DNA of 12,915 nucleotides from an uncultured Brachyspira sp. (GCF_910578695.1 NZ_CAJTQJ010000055.1:1-12915), one strand, 5' to 3'; counted from the stretch's first letter, positions 1 to 6,743 are shown. The notes: generated from the sequence alone by a model not told the origin. Made by a program: numbers and translations.

Positions 1-154
1 CAGTTATAAGCTGTTTGTTTATCTTTATTATTACTAATAAAAAACTTGTTCGTCAGTAATCCCTGCCATTATTAACAATGTCAGGCACTCATAATTTTTA
101 TAATATCAGTTATTAGCTATTTAAAGCGAGTTTATCGACAGCAGCAATAATAAA
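1..154. other. Gene-free left edge with hairpin
   Basis: No credible gene is visible here on either strand. It is the region downstream of the yjbQ stop codon. It is somewhat less AT-rich than the neighbouring intergenic DNA. It contains one imperfect hairpin (listed separately) and a micro-ORF of eight codons (rejected, see below). The left part is cut by the window edge, so it may belong to a 3' end or repeat that continues outside. Confidence 0.5.
62..85 (-). terminator. Imperfect hairpin downstream of yjbQ, possible terminator
   Basis: CCTGCCATT (62-70) pairs with AATGTCAGG (77-85) with one mismatch around a 6-nt loop, giving a 9-bp stem. On the minus strand it lies about 70 nt after the yjbQ stop. 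The nearest T-run on that strand (complement of the A-run around 40-46) is some 15-20 nt past the stem. This is therefore not a textbook intrinsic terminator. Confidence 0.35.
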
Positions 155-571
155 TCATTCTCCTATTATTTTTATTAATACCCTTTTAAGTCTTTTTCCG
201 TCATACTCTCCGTAAAAAATCTGCTCCCAAGTTCCAAAATCAAGTTTTCCTTCTGTAATTGCCGCTACTACTTCTCTTCCCATTAATTGTCTTTTCATAT
301 GAGCATCTGCATTATCTTCATAGCCGTTATGATGATACTGACTATGAGGTTTCTCAGGTGCTAATTTCTCAAGCCATACTTCAAAATCATGATGAAGTCC
401 GCTTTCATCATCATTGATAAATACGCTTGCTGTTATATTCATAGCATTGCATAATACAAATCCTTCTTTAATTCCGCTTTCATCTATGCATTTTTGAACT
501 TCAGATGTAATATTCATATATCCTCTTCTTTTAGGATAATTAATTTCTAAAACTTTTCTATATGATTTCAT
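155..571 (-). CDS. yjbQ: YjbQ/UPF0047 family protein (secondary thiamine-phosphate synthase type)
   Basis: This is a 138-residue protein matching the usual length of the YjbQ (UPF0047, TIGR00149) family. The family core is clear: HHDFEVWL near 60-67, the YHHNGYEDNADAHMKRQLMG block at about 79-98 with its histidines, and the C-terminal GTWEQIFYGEYDGKRLKR at 113-130. The E. coli member has weak thiamine-phosphate synthase activity and can rescue a thiE mutant; the physiological role of the family is still unclear. The start at 571 is chosen because AGGAGAG sits 5 nt upstream. An upstream in-frame ATG at 622 would fall inside the predicted -35 box and add a non-family extension. The gene follows tilS by 107 nt and appears to have its own promoter. 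The fold is sure; the reaction is inferred from the family. Confidence 0.92.
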   Translation of the reverse strand: MKSYRKVLEINYPKRRGYMNITSEVQKCIDESGIKEGFVLCNAMNITASVFINDDESGLHHDFEVWLEKLAPEKPHSQYHHNGYEDNADAHMKRQLMGREVVAAITEGKLDFGTWEQIFYGEYDGKRLKRVLIKIIGE

Positions 572-576
572 TTTTA

Positions 577-583
577 CTCTCCT
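577..583 (-). promoter_or_regulatory. Ribosome binding site of yjbQ
   Basis: AGGAGAG on the minus strand, 5 nt before the ATG at 571-569. It decides the start in favour of the 138-residue form over a longer 155-residue reading. Confidence 0.85.
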
Positions 584-598
584 AAAATATATATCATT

Positions 599-627
599 AT
601 AATATAATAAAATAATAAGCATTACAA
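599..627 (-). promoter_or_regulatory. Predicted promoter of yjbQ
   Basis: TTGTAA (627-622) and TATTAT (604-599) are separated by exactly 17 nt on the minus strand. Transcription would start near 592, about 20 nt before the AGGAGAG site's gene start. In such AT-rich DNA a -10-like hexamer is cheap, so the -35 and spacing carry the weight. Confidence 0.5.
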
Positions 628-671
628 GTTTTTAATATAAGATTATTAATTTAATTTAATTATAATAAAAA

Positions 672-710
672 TTTATTTCTAATATATATTTATTTCTAAT
701 ATATATTTAT
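672..710. repeat. 17-bp tandem duplication across the tilS stop codon
   Basis: A unit reading TTTATTTCTAATATATA on the plus strand occurs at 672-688 and 689-705, followed by a 5-nt partial third copy. The tilS stop (TAG, 681-679) lies in the copy that is read last. Because 17 is not a multiple of three, the two copies are read in different frames at the tilS C terminus. Confidence 0.85.
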
Positions 711-2064
711 CATCTTCATTTACTGCAGCATTATTTGAGATTCTATTTAAACCATAAGGATGCAGATATAATGCTAGTATATCATCATTTTCAGAAGCTA
801 TAATAGGTATTTTGCTTCTATTGTATAAAGATATTTTCAAATCTATAAATATTTTTCTTAAAAGTTTTTTATTTCCATAAGGATAAGCATTTAAAAAATC
901 TCCGTCTTTTTTATTTCTTATAATTATTGGAAATTCATATTTTATATAAAGCTTATCTTTATAATTAATATTTTTATTTAAAATAGTTTTTATTTCAATT
1001 TTTCTATTAAAAAAATCATATATCCCGTCATTTTTTATTTTTAAATAAATATTCGTATTTTCTTCTAATATAGTTAATGGATTTATATTAATAAAATTAT
1101 ATTCTTTTATTAAATAAAAATTATCAAGTCTTAATTTTATATTAGGCTTATTTGATTTTATTATTTTTAATATTTCTATAACTCTTTTTTCTGTTATATC
1201 AATGTTATTTTTTGCTAAAAATTTAATAATTATTTTTTTTGCAAAAATTGTATTTATATTCTTTATTTCTTTTATATTAAGAGATTTATTATTATCAGAT
1301 ATATTTTTTTTGTATAATTTAGATACTTTTTTTCTTAAAAATGAAGTTTCTTTATATATTCTTTTTGAAAATAAAATAATATTATCTTTAGATTTTGTAT
1401 TTATTTCTTCAAGCATAGGTATTATTAAATTTCTTATTTTATTTCTTGCATAATAATTTTTTTTATTTGAATAATCTTCTCTATAAGAGAGTTTATTTTT
1501 TTCAGCATAAACTTCAATATCTTTTCTATAAAAATTGAGTATAGGTCTTAAAATATATCCTTTCTTTTTTCTAAGGCTCTTATAAATATCAGCTCCAGCA
1601 CCTTTAATCATTCTGTAAATAATAGTTTCAGCCAAATCATCTTTATTATGTGCTATTATCAAATAATCATATATTTTTTTATTATAAAGTTCTTTAAAAA
1701 AATTATATCTGTCATTTCTAGCTTCAAGCTGTATATTTTTTTTGTTATAGCTGTTAGGAGGTATTTCTTTAATATATATTTCTATATTATATTTATTCGC
1801 CGTATCTCTTGCGAATAATTCATCATTAATTGAATCTTCGCCTCTAAGATTATAATTTACATGAAGCATTATCAAATTGAATGATAGTTTTTCTTTTAAT
1901 CTGTATAGTATATTAAGCATAATATGAGAGTCTATTCCGCCTGAATATGCTAAAGCTAATGTTTTGTTTTTTATATCATCTATATTTGAGATTAAAAATT
2001 TCTGAGTTTCTTCTATCATAAGATTATCTGTCATAAGGTTATCTGTCATAAAATTATCCGTCAT
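679..2064 (-). CDS. tilS: tRNA(Ile)-lysidine synthase
   Basis: TilS is a cytoplasmic ATP-dependent enzyme that adds lysine to C34 of the CAU-anticodon tRNA-Ile so that it reads AUA; it is generally essential. The N-terminal PP-loop ATPase is clear: SGGIDS at 41-46, HVNYNLRGEDS at 68-78, LEARNDRYNFF at 113-123, and HNKDDLAET at 139-147 followed by RMIKGAGADI. The small TilS C-terminal domain is seen from about 385 on, including KKDGDF and RSKIPII. Numbering is for a 461-residue reading. The true start is uncertain because four ATGs occur every 15 nt in frame (MTDNF, MTDNL, MTDNL, MIEE), none with a visible Shine-Dalgarno site. The last one, at 2019, fits the family N terminus best. The stop of the DUF1848 gene lies only 15 nt upstream and in the same frame. 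The middle part is extremely Lys/Ile/Asn-rich. Confidence 0.96.
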   Translation of the reverse strand: MTDNFMTDNLMTDNLMIEETQKFLISNIDDIKNKTLALAYSGGIDSHIMLNILYRLKEKLSFNLIMLHVNYNLRGEDSINDELFARDTANKYNIEIYIKEIPPNSYNKKNIQLEARNDRYNFFKELYNKKIYDYLIIAHNKDDLAETIIYRMIKGAGADIYKSLRKKKGYILRPILNFYRKDIEVYAEKNKLSYREDYSNKKNYYARNKIRNLIIPMLEEINTKSKDNIILFSKRIYKETSFLRKKVSKLYKKNISDNNKSLNIKEIKNINTIFAKKIIIKFLAKNNIDITEKRVIEILKIIKSNKPNIKLRLDNFYLIKEYNFININPLTILEENTNIYLKIKNDGIYDFFNRKIEIKTILNKNINYKDKLYIKYEFPIIIRNKKDGDFLNAYPYGNKKLLRKIFIDLKISLYNRSKIPIIASENDDILALYLHPYGLNRISNNAAVNEDDKYILEINIY

Positions 2065-2079
2065 AAAATTATCTGTAAT
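2020..2079. repeat. Four tandem 15-bp repeats at the tilS start
   Basis: Read on the minus strand, the units are ATTACAGATAATTTT (2079-2065), ATGACGGATAATTTT (2064-2050), ATGACAGATAACCTT (2049-2035) and ATGACAGATAATCTT (2034-2020), followed directly by ATGATAGAAGAA. The array exactly fills the gap between the DUF1848 stop codon and the conserved start of tilS. Three units supply an ATG; the first has ATT instead. Each encodes MTDN plus Leu or Phe. Copy-number change would keep the frame. Confidence 0.93.
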
Positions 2080-2982
2080 TTATAATTTAAATATCATACT
2101 TTTTTCATTTATAATTATTTTTCTCTCTTGTATATTTTCTGCATTTAATTTTTTATCTGATAATATTTCACTATCTTCATCATAATCTTTCAATATATTT
2201 TTTGAATTGGCATAACAGTATATGCATTCATTTAAGCAGGTATTATACATACCTATATCAATGCTTTCTATACAGCCGCATAATTTTCTTTGAGACTTAT
2301 CTTTTTTTTCTTTTATAGAATAGCCTAATATTTTTTCTATTCTTTTTTTATCTATGCATGCCGACTTTTCAATATTTATATTATTAAAATCTTGAGAGCA
2401 GGATTTTAATTTTATATTATTTTTTTCAGATATTTCTTTTATAGTTTTTATTAATAAAAGTTTATCATCATCATTTGTATTTATATTTTTTATATTATTT
2501 TTTATTTTTGAGTATATTTGAATAAAACTGAATATGCATTCATCTGTAAATCCATTTAAATTATCAGAAATATTTTTAAAATTATTTATATGATAATATG
2601 CATTAAAGTCATCATTTAAAATAATAGGATCATATCTCCATATTATTCTCTCTCTTGTGAATAATCTGCTTATAGTTTGGAATTTTTTTATTAATAATTT
2701 TTTATCAGGTATATTTTTTTCTATGTTTCTGCCGTATGCATTGATAGTAAAATGCATATAAAACTCATAACCTAAATCTCTAACTTTTTTTAAAAAATCT
2801 ATATCAGGATTCTTTGTCCAAAATACTATTATATCAGCTTTATTTTTATTTAATGGTATTTTATAGAATTTATTTTTGTTTATAGGGTTTTGCGTAATTA
2901 TATATTGCTCTTTTAACCTATTTAAAAACCATTTAGTATGTAATGAAGGTATATCGGTTCTTCTGCTTGCACTTATTATCAT
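2080..2982 (-). CDS. DUF1848 family protein, radical-SAM-like cysteine cluster
   Basis: The protein has 300 residues and starts MIISASRRTDIP, the family hallmark. FWTKNPD (54-60), the stretch IIWRYDPIILNDDF (113-126) and the C-terminal CGC (235-237) with MYNTCLNECIYCYA (245-258) follow. The last block contains CX3CX2C (C249, C253, C256), the spacing of a radical SAM 4Fe-4S cluster, but at the C terminus instead of the N terminus; the family description notes this resemblance. Function is unknown; an Fe-S or SAM enzyme is a reasonable inference. It follows the MBL hydrolase gene by 22 nt and precedes tilS by 15 nt, so cotranscription is likely. No Shine-Dalgarno sequence is visible before the ATG, which suggests weak or coupled translation. 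Very Asn/Lys/Ile-rich, like tilS. Confidence 0.9.
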   Translation of the reverse strand: MIISASRRTDIPSLHTKWFLNRLKEQYIITQNPINKNKFYKIPLNKNKADIIVFWTKNPDIDFLKKVRDLGYEFYMHFTINAYGRNIEKNIPDKKLLIKKFQTISRLFTRERIIWRYDPIILNDDFNAYYHINNFKNISDNLNGFTDECIFSFIQIYSKIKNNIKNINTNDDDKLLLIKTIKEISEKNNIKLKSCSQDFNNINIEKSACIDKKRIEKILGYSIKEKKDKSQRKLCGCIESIDIGMYNTCLNECIYCYANSKNILKDYDEDSEILSDKKLNAENIQERKIIINEKSMIFKL

Positions 2983-3004
2983 TTTTTATTTTTAAGTTTA
3001 AAAT

Positions 3005-3628
3005 TTAAAATACGCCCATTTTTTTTCTTTGCGATAATTTTATTCCGTAAATATCATGCCCTGGATATATTAAAGTATCATCATCTAAAGCAAATACTTT
3101 ATCCTGTATGCTTTTTTCTAATTGAGCGAAATCTCCTGTAGGAAAATCTGTTCTTCCTATTCCGTAAGCAAATATTGTATCTCCGCAGAATAAATGTCCT
3201 TTGGTATAATAGCATACTCCTCCTCTTGTATGTCCGGGAGTATGTATAACTTTAAATTCTATATCCTTCAATTTGAAAGTGTCGCCGTCATTGAATTGTA
3301 TTTCAGGGCTTTGACATTGAAGTATGCTTCCTAAATATGCACTTACATTCAAACTGCCGTCTTTAAAAAAATCATAATCTAAATTATGAACGCAATGAGG
3401 CGTATCAGGGTGCAATTTTCTTATATCATCGGCACCTGATATATGATCAAAATGTCCATGAGTATATATTACTTTCACTAGTTTTTTTCCCTCTAATATT
3501 TTTTTATAAATATCATAATTATTTAATTGTGCTGCATCTATAATCATAGCTTCATCATCAGCGGATACTATATAAGAATTCATTCCGTACATATTTGTAT
3601 TTATGCACTCTATTTTTAATTCGCTCAT
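3005..3628 (-). CDS. Metallo-beta-lactamase fold hydrolase (glyoxalase II / YcbL type)
   Basis: A 207-residue cytoplasmic metal hydrolase. The metal ligands are all present: THGHFDH at 56-62 (H57, H59, D61, H62), H133 in TPGHT, D150 in CGDTIF and H191 in YPGHD. FAYGIGRTDFP (153-163) is typical of the short YcbL-like glyoxalase II branch, which lacks the C-terminal helical domain of full hydroxyacylglutathione hydrolases. The C terminus deviates: after PGH comes D and a short Lys/Arg-rich tail instead of the usual glycine-rich end followed by NP. The substrate, probably a thioester, cannot be told from sequence. AGGAGAG lies 6 nt upstream of the start. The gene is 28 nt after an exported-protein gene and 22 nt before the DUF1848 gene. 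Confidence 0.9.
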   Translation of the reverse strand: MSELKIECINTNMYGMNSYIVSADDEAMIIDAAQLNNYDIYKKILEGKKLVKVIYTHGHFDHISGADDIRKLHPDTPHCVHNLDYDFFKDGSLNVSAYLGSILQCQSPEIQFNDGDTFKLKDIEFKVIHTPGHTRGGVCYYTKGHLFCGDTIFAYGIGRTDFPTGDFAQLEKSIQDKVFALDDDTLIYPGHDIYGIKLSQRKKMGVF

Positions 3629-3634
3629 TATTGT

Positions 3635-3641
3635 CTCTCCT
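3635..3641 (-). promoter_or_regulatory. Ribosome binding site of the MBL hydrolase gene
   Basis: AGGAGAG on the minus strand, 6 nt before the ATG at 3628. It is the strongest ribosome site within the six-gene minus-strand cluster apart from that of yjbQ. Confidence 0.8.
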
Positions 3642-3656
3642 ATTATTTTTTTATTA

Positions 3657-4415
3657 TTATTTTATTACTGTATATTCTGTAAGAAAAATATCCATAGTAT
3701 CAAGCATACCGAATATGGTATTATATTTTATTATTTTTCTTGCCTCATCATCTTTTTCTATATAAGCAGCAATTTTAGGGATAAATACGGCAAAAGGAAT
3801 ACCCTCTATTTTTACTTCCATTTCATAGCATTCTTTATCTTCATCAGCTATTTTTATTTTTTTTATTCCGTTATTCAATACTGATATATTCAATTTACTG
3901 TCTTTAGAAGCATCAGGCATTATAATATTCATTTTATTAGTACTTTCAAACGGAAAAGCCCTAGCTATCTGATATATTCCGTACATAGAAAATATTGCTA
4001 AAGAACCTTCTGTATTTGTATAATTTACTTTACCCATTATATCAAATGTATATTCCATAGTACCGAAATCATAATAATCTATAGTTTTATTATAAATTGT
4101 TCTCATATTTTCCAAATCTATTTTTGAATGCATTTCAGACTTTCTAATATTTGTCATTATGCTCTCTTCTAATAAAAACGGATCTTTTAATTTATTTGTG
4201 ACTGATCCTTTTACAGATGTTTCTTTTATATTCCAATATCCATTATCATCTATAAAAGTTTCTGTATATACTATCACAGCATTATTTTTTTTACTTGATA
4301 TGCCCTTATGTACAAGATATTCGCTTTTTTGAAAATCGGCAATATTAGTATAGGAATAATACTGTGCACTAAGAATTGAGTTTAATACAAAAAAAATTAT
4401 TAATATAGTTTTCAT
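3657..4415 (-). CDS. Exported protein of unknown function
   Basis: A 252-residue protein with a short signal peptide (lysine at 2, hydrophobic 4-15, likely cleavage after SILSA at 17). The mature part is beta-rich and soluble-looking, so a periplasmic location is likely. I do not recognise the family with confidence. The last 70 residues (DKECYEMEVKIEG, then IPKIAAYIEKDDEARKIIKY) resemble the end of DUF3108-type periplasmic proteins, where a wedge-like strand is followed by a Trp/Tyr-Ile-Glu strand; this is only a hint. No good Shine-Dalgarno sequence precedes the ATG. A promoter-like pair instead places the transcript start at about the ATG itself. The gene sits 43 nt after the PepSY-like gene and 28 nt before the MBL hydrolase. 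Confidence 0.75.
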   Translation of the reverse strand: MKTILIIFFVLNSILSAQYYSYTNIADFQKSEYLVHKGISSKKNNAVIVYTETFIDDNGYWNIKETSVKGSVTNKLKDPFLLEESIMTNIRKSEMHSKIDLENMRTIYNKTIDYYDFGTMEYTFDIMGKVNYTNTEGSLAIFSMYGIYQIARAFPFESTNKMNIIMPDASKDSKLNISVLNNGIKKIKIADEDKECYEMEVKIEGIPFAVFIPKIAAYIEKDDEARKIIKYNTIFGMLDTMDIFLTEYTVIK

Positions 4416-4421
4416 TTAAAT

Positions 4422-4450
4422 ATAATAAACCTTAAAAATACAAATTTCAA
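4422..4450 (-). promoter_or_regulatory. Possible promoter giving a leaderless transcript
   Basis: TTGAAA (4450-4445) and TATTAT (4427-4422) with a 17-nt spacer lie on the minus strand. The -10 ends 6 nt before the A of the ATG at 4415, so transcription would begin at about the start codon. This is consistent with the missing ribosome site. Chance matches are common at this base composition. Confidence 0.35.
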
Positions 4451-4458
4451 TATATGTT

Positions 4459-4851
4459 TTATATATTTTTTATTTTTAATATACTGCCTTTAATATCTAT
4501 TACAGCAATATTTCTGTTTATTTCTATTTCATATTTATTTTTTTTCTTTATTATTCTATATATATTAAAGCTGGTATATTTATTTTTTAAAGTTTCTATA
4601 ACTTCTTTAACTTCTTTTTCTATAATATTATCTTCAGCAAACTTATATATAATTTCTAATGGTATTTCATTTCCATTTCCTATTATAGAACTCCATTCTC
4701 CTTTTGCATTAAAATTAACAGAGCTTCCTCCTTTAAATACTGCATTATATGATGATGAGAATGTTACTTTAAATATATAATAAGAACTAAAATATTTCTC
4801 TAAAAAATCTTTTGCTTTGTCAGGGAGTTTTTCATAAGGTATAATATCCAT
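4459..4851 (-). CDS. PepSY-like (DUF2874-type) protein without signal peptide
   Basis: A 130-residue protein with the layout of PepSY-like/DUF2874 proteins: two repeats of a helix followed by strands. The first starts IPYEKLPDKAKDFLEKYF (4-21) and runs to VNFNAKGEW (45-53). The second starts IPLEIIYKFAEDN (63-75) and runs to DIKGSIL (119-125). Family members are normally exported and carry a signal peptide. Here an in-frame TAA lies two codons upstream of the ATG (4857-4855) and AAAGG sits 7 nt before it, so the short form looks real. The product should be cytoplasmic unless exported by another route. Role unknown. It is the first gene of the minus-strand cluster. Confidence 0.75.
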   Translation of the reverse strand: MDIIPYEKLPDKAKDFLEKYFSSYYIFKVTFSSSYNAVFKGGSSVNFNAKGEWSSIIGNGNEIPLEIIYKFAEDNIIEKEVKEVIETLKNKYTSFNIYRIIKKKNKYEIEINRNIAVIDIKGSILKIKNI

Positions 4852-4902
4852 AGCTTAACCTTTTATAATATTTAATAATCTATATGCTTTTAAATTCATA
4901 GG

Positions 4903-4981
4903 CTTTTTCTTTTTATCTATCTATATTTCTATATATATATCTTTCTATATCTCTTTCTATATATATTTCTTATTAATACTT
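4903..4981. repeat. G-free pyrimidine-rich low-complexity tract
   Basis: Seventy-nine bases of the plus strand contain no G but a dozen C, built from imperfect repeats of TCTATAT and CTTTCTATAT. The minus strand, which is the transcribed sense for the PepSY-like gene, is thus a C-free GA/TA repeat 50-130 nt upstream of that gene. It may be a length-variable promoter or leader element; no motif is recognised. Confidence 0.65.
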
Positions 4982-5260
4982 GTATATTTGTTTTTATTCA
5001 TTATTCTGCCTTTAATGAACTTAAAAAATAACTATATAATATTACAATAAAGCAGTACATAAACTTAAAATATGCAATTTACAAATTACTTAATATATTT
5101 AAGAAGTAAGCTATAATGTATAAACGCTATATTTTTCTATATCATCAAAATCATCAAAAAATGTTTAAAAATGATAATATAAAAAATTCATATTATTTTT
5201 TAAGCATAATATATAAGACATTTATTTTATGATTAAAAATTAAATATTTCAATATAATAA

Positions 5261-5282
5261 AAAAGTAAAATTCCGTACTTTT
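5261..5282. promoter_or_regulatory. Inverted repeat next to the MATE promoter, possible operator
   Basis: AAAAGTA (5261-5267) and TACTTTT (5276-5282) form a perfect 7-bp inverted repeat around AAATTCCG. It ends 4 bp before the -35 hexamer of the MATE gene, a position suited to regulator binding. No regulator gene lies beside it in this window. Confidence 0.4.
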
Positions 5283-5286
5283 CATA

Positions 5287-5320
5287 TTGACAAAATAATA
5301 AATTAAAAATAGTATATAAT
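5287..5320 (+). promoter_or_regulatory. Predicted promoter of the MATE gene
   Basis: A perfect TTGACA at 5287-5292 is followed by TAGTAT at 5310-5315 (17-nt spacer) and by TATAAT at 5315-5320 (22-nt spacer, longer than usual). The first pairing has the better spacing, the second the better -10. The ribosome site follows within 20 nt. Confidence 0.6.
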
Positions 5321-5349
5321 CAGACCAATTTTAAGGAGATATTATATTT

Positions 5350-6723
5350 ATGAATATTAATGCAATTAATATCAGTGATATGAATATTAAGACAATGGAA
5401 AAATCTTTTTTCAAATATGTTTTGCCTTCAATAGTTTCTACTATGCTTGGAGGACTTTATATAGTTGTAGACGGTTTTTTTATAGGCAACTCTATGGGAG
5501 ATATAGGACTTACTGCAATTAATTTAGTTTATCCTATAGGAACTTTTCTTGCCGCCGCCGCTGTTATGCTTGGTATGGGAGGCTCTGTTATAATGTCATC
5601 ATATCTTGGCGACAATAACATAGAAGGATTTAATAAGGCTAAAGTAAATACTTTTATTTCTCTGCTTATTTCAAGCATAATATTAACAGTTATTTTACTT
5701 TTGCTAAAAAACCATATCATATATTTGCTTGGTGCAAGAGATGAGGTATTTAGACAAGCTGATTCCTATATTACAGTTATTATTTTGGGAGGAGGCTTTC
5801 AGATAATATCATTCGGATGCATGCCTATAATAAGAAATCTAGGAAAAACTATTCAAGCTATGATTTTTATGGGTTTAGGACTTATAACAAATATTATTCT
5901 TGATTATTTATTTTTAATGGTGTTTAGATTAGAAATGTTCGGTGCTGCTTTAGCTACAATAATAGCTCAGGCATTAGTTTCTGTGACAGCTGTTTATTAT
6001 CTTTTTATAAGAAAGAAAAACAGAACAAAAATAAAGTTATCAGATTTTGATTTATCTATGACTAAAAGGGCTCTGCAGATAGGATTATCTCCATTCGGTT
6101 TAGTAATGGCTCCCTCTTTTATAGTGATACTTAATAATTGGCAATGCATTAAATACGGCGGATATTTGGGAACTTCTGCATATTCTGTAATGAATTATAT
6201 TTACGCCTCTATTTTGTATTTATTTGAGGGAGTAGCAGAGGGCTGTCAGCCTATGATAAGCTATTTTAAAGGGGCTTTAAGAAATGATATGATGAAAAAA
6301 GTATTTATAAAAGGAATATTATTTAATATAATATTAGGGCTTATTCTAATTATAATAGTATTAATTTTAAAAAATAAATTAGGCATATTATTCGGGGCAT
6401 CTTTAGAAACTAATAGTATAGTTAGTTTTTCGCTTCCTATAATATCAATAGCATTCATAATTCAGCCTATAGTAAGACTTGGAACTGCATATTTTTATTC
6501 ATCAGAAGAAATCAGATACTCTGCACTTTTAACTTATATTGATCCTTTATTTATAAGCCCTCTATGCATATTAATACTTCCTTTATTTTTTAAGCTTAAT
6601 GGTATATTTTTTGCTATACCTATATCTCAGTTCATACTATTAATACTATTTTTATTTATATTTTATAATTCAAATTTCAAAAATGATAATTTATTAAATA
6701 AAGCAGTTTATGAAAATGAATAA
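5350..6723 (+). CDS. MATE family multidrug/cation antiporter
   Basis: A 457-residue inner-membrane transporter of the MATE family (NorM/MepA/DinF superfamily), close to the usual 440-460 residues with about 12 membrane helices in two homologous halves. Family marks are seen: YIVVDGFFIGNSMG at 37-50 with D41, GDIGLTAINLVYPI at 50-63, NIILDYLF at 181-188, and AEGCQPMISYFKG at 296-308, the second-half counterpart of the conserved GxxQP segment. Such proteins expel organic cations or other small molecules using H+ or Na+ gradients; the substrate here is unknown. AAGGAG lies 11 nt before the ATG, slightly far, and in-frame ATGs at codons 11 and 16 are alternatives. A single-gene transcript is implied by its own promoter and the following hairpin. 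The Na+ pyrophosphatase downstream could help energise it, but no link is shown. Confidence 0.93.
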   Translation: MNINAINISDMNIKTMEKSFFKYVLPSIVSTMLGGLYIVVDGFFIGNSMGDIGLTAINLVYPIGTFLAAAAVMLGMGGSVIMSSYLGDNNIEGFNKAKVNTFISLLISSIILTVILLLLKNHIIYLLGARDEVFRQADSYITVIILGGGFQIISFGCMPIIRNLGKTIQAMIFMGLGLITNIILDYLFLMVFRLEMFGAALATIIAQALVSVTAVYYLFIRKKNRTKIKLSDFDLSMTKRALQIGLSPFGLVMAPSFIVILNNWQCIKYGGYLGTSAYSVMNYIYASILYLFEGVAEGCQPMISYFKGALRNDMMKKVFIKGILFNIILGLILIIIVLILKNKLGILFGASLETNSIVSFSLPIISIAFIIQPIVRLGTAYFYSSEEIRYSALLTYIDPLFISPLCILILPLFFKLNGIFFAIPISQFILLILFLFIFYNSNFKNDNLLNKAVYENE

Positions 6724-6743
6724 TTAATATATTATAAAAATAC

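Larger units (their letters stand above)
4852..5349. other. 498-bp gene-free region between divergent transcription units
   Basis: No convincing coding sequence is present. It holds the upstream regions of the PepSY-like gene (minus) and of the MATE gene (plus), a G-free low-complexity tract near the left, an inverted repeat at 5261-5282 and the MATE promoter. The part from about 5000 to 5250 is featureless AT-rich DNA apart from short direct repeats such as ATCATCAAA, which occurs twice near 5140-5160. Confidence 0.7.

Noticed and set aside
132..158. Eight-codon micro-ORF (MIYYCCCR) overlapping the yjbQ stop as ATGA
   Set aside because: The AGGAGA before it touches the ATG with no spacing, so initiation is unlikely. 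The cysteine run is striking but too short to claim.
1202..1453. Plus-strand open frame inside tilS
   Set aside because: It is rich in Phe, Ile and Leu because it is antisense to a Lys/Asn/Ile-rich gene. There is no ribosome site.
3603..3884. Plus-strand open frame rich in Phe/Tyr/Ile opposite the exported-protein gene
   Set aside because: Its apparent hydrophobicity is the antisense image of an AT-rich coding strand. It overlaps two supported genes.
4454..4780. Plus-strand open frame opposite the PepSY-like gene
   Set aside because: It is antisense to a gene with family support and a ribosome site, and has no start signals of its own.
4852..5349. Missed gene or structured RNA in the large gap
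   Set aside because: Stops are frequent in all frames, no ribosome site precedes any start other than the MATE gene, and no known RNA family motif is seen.
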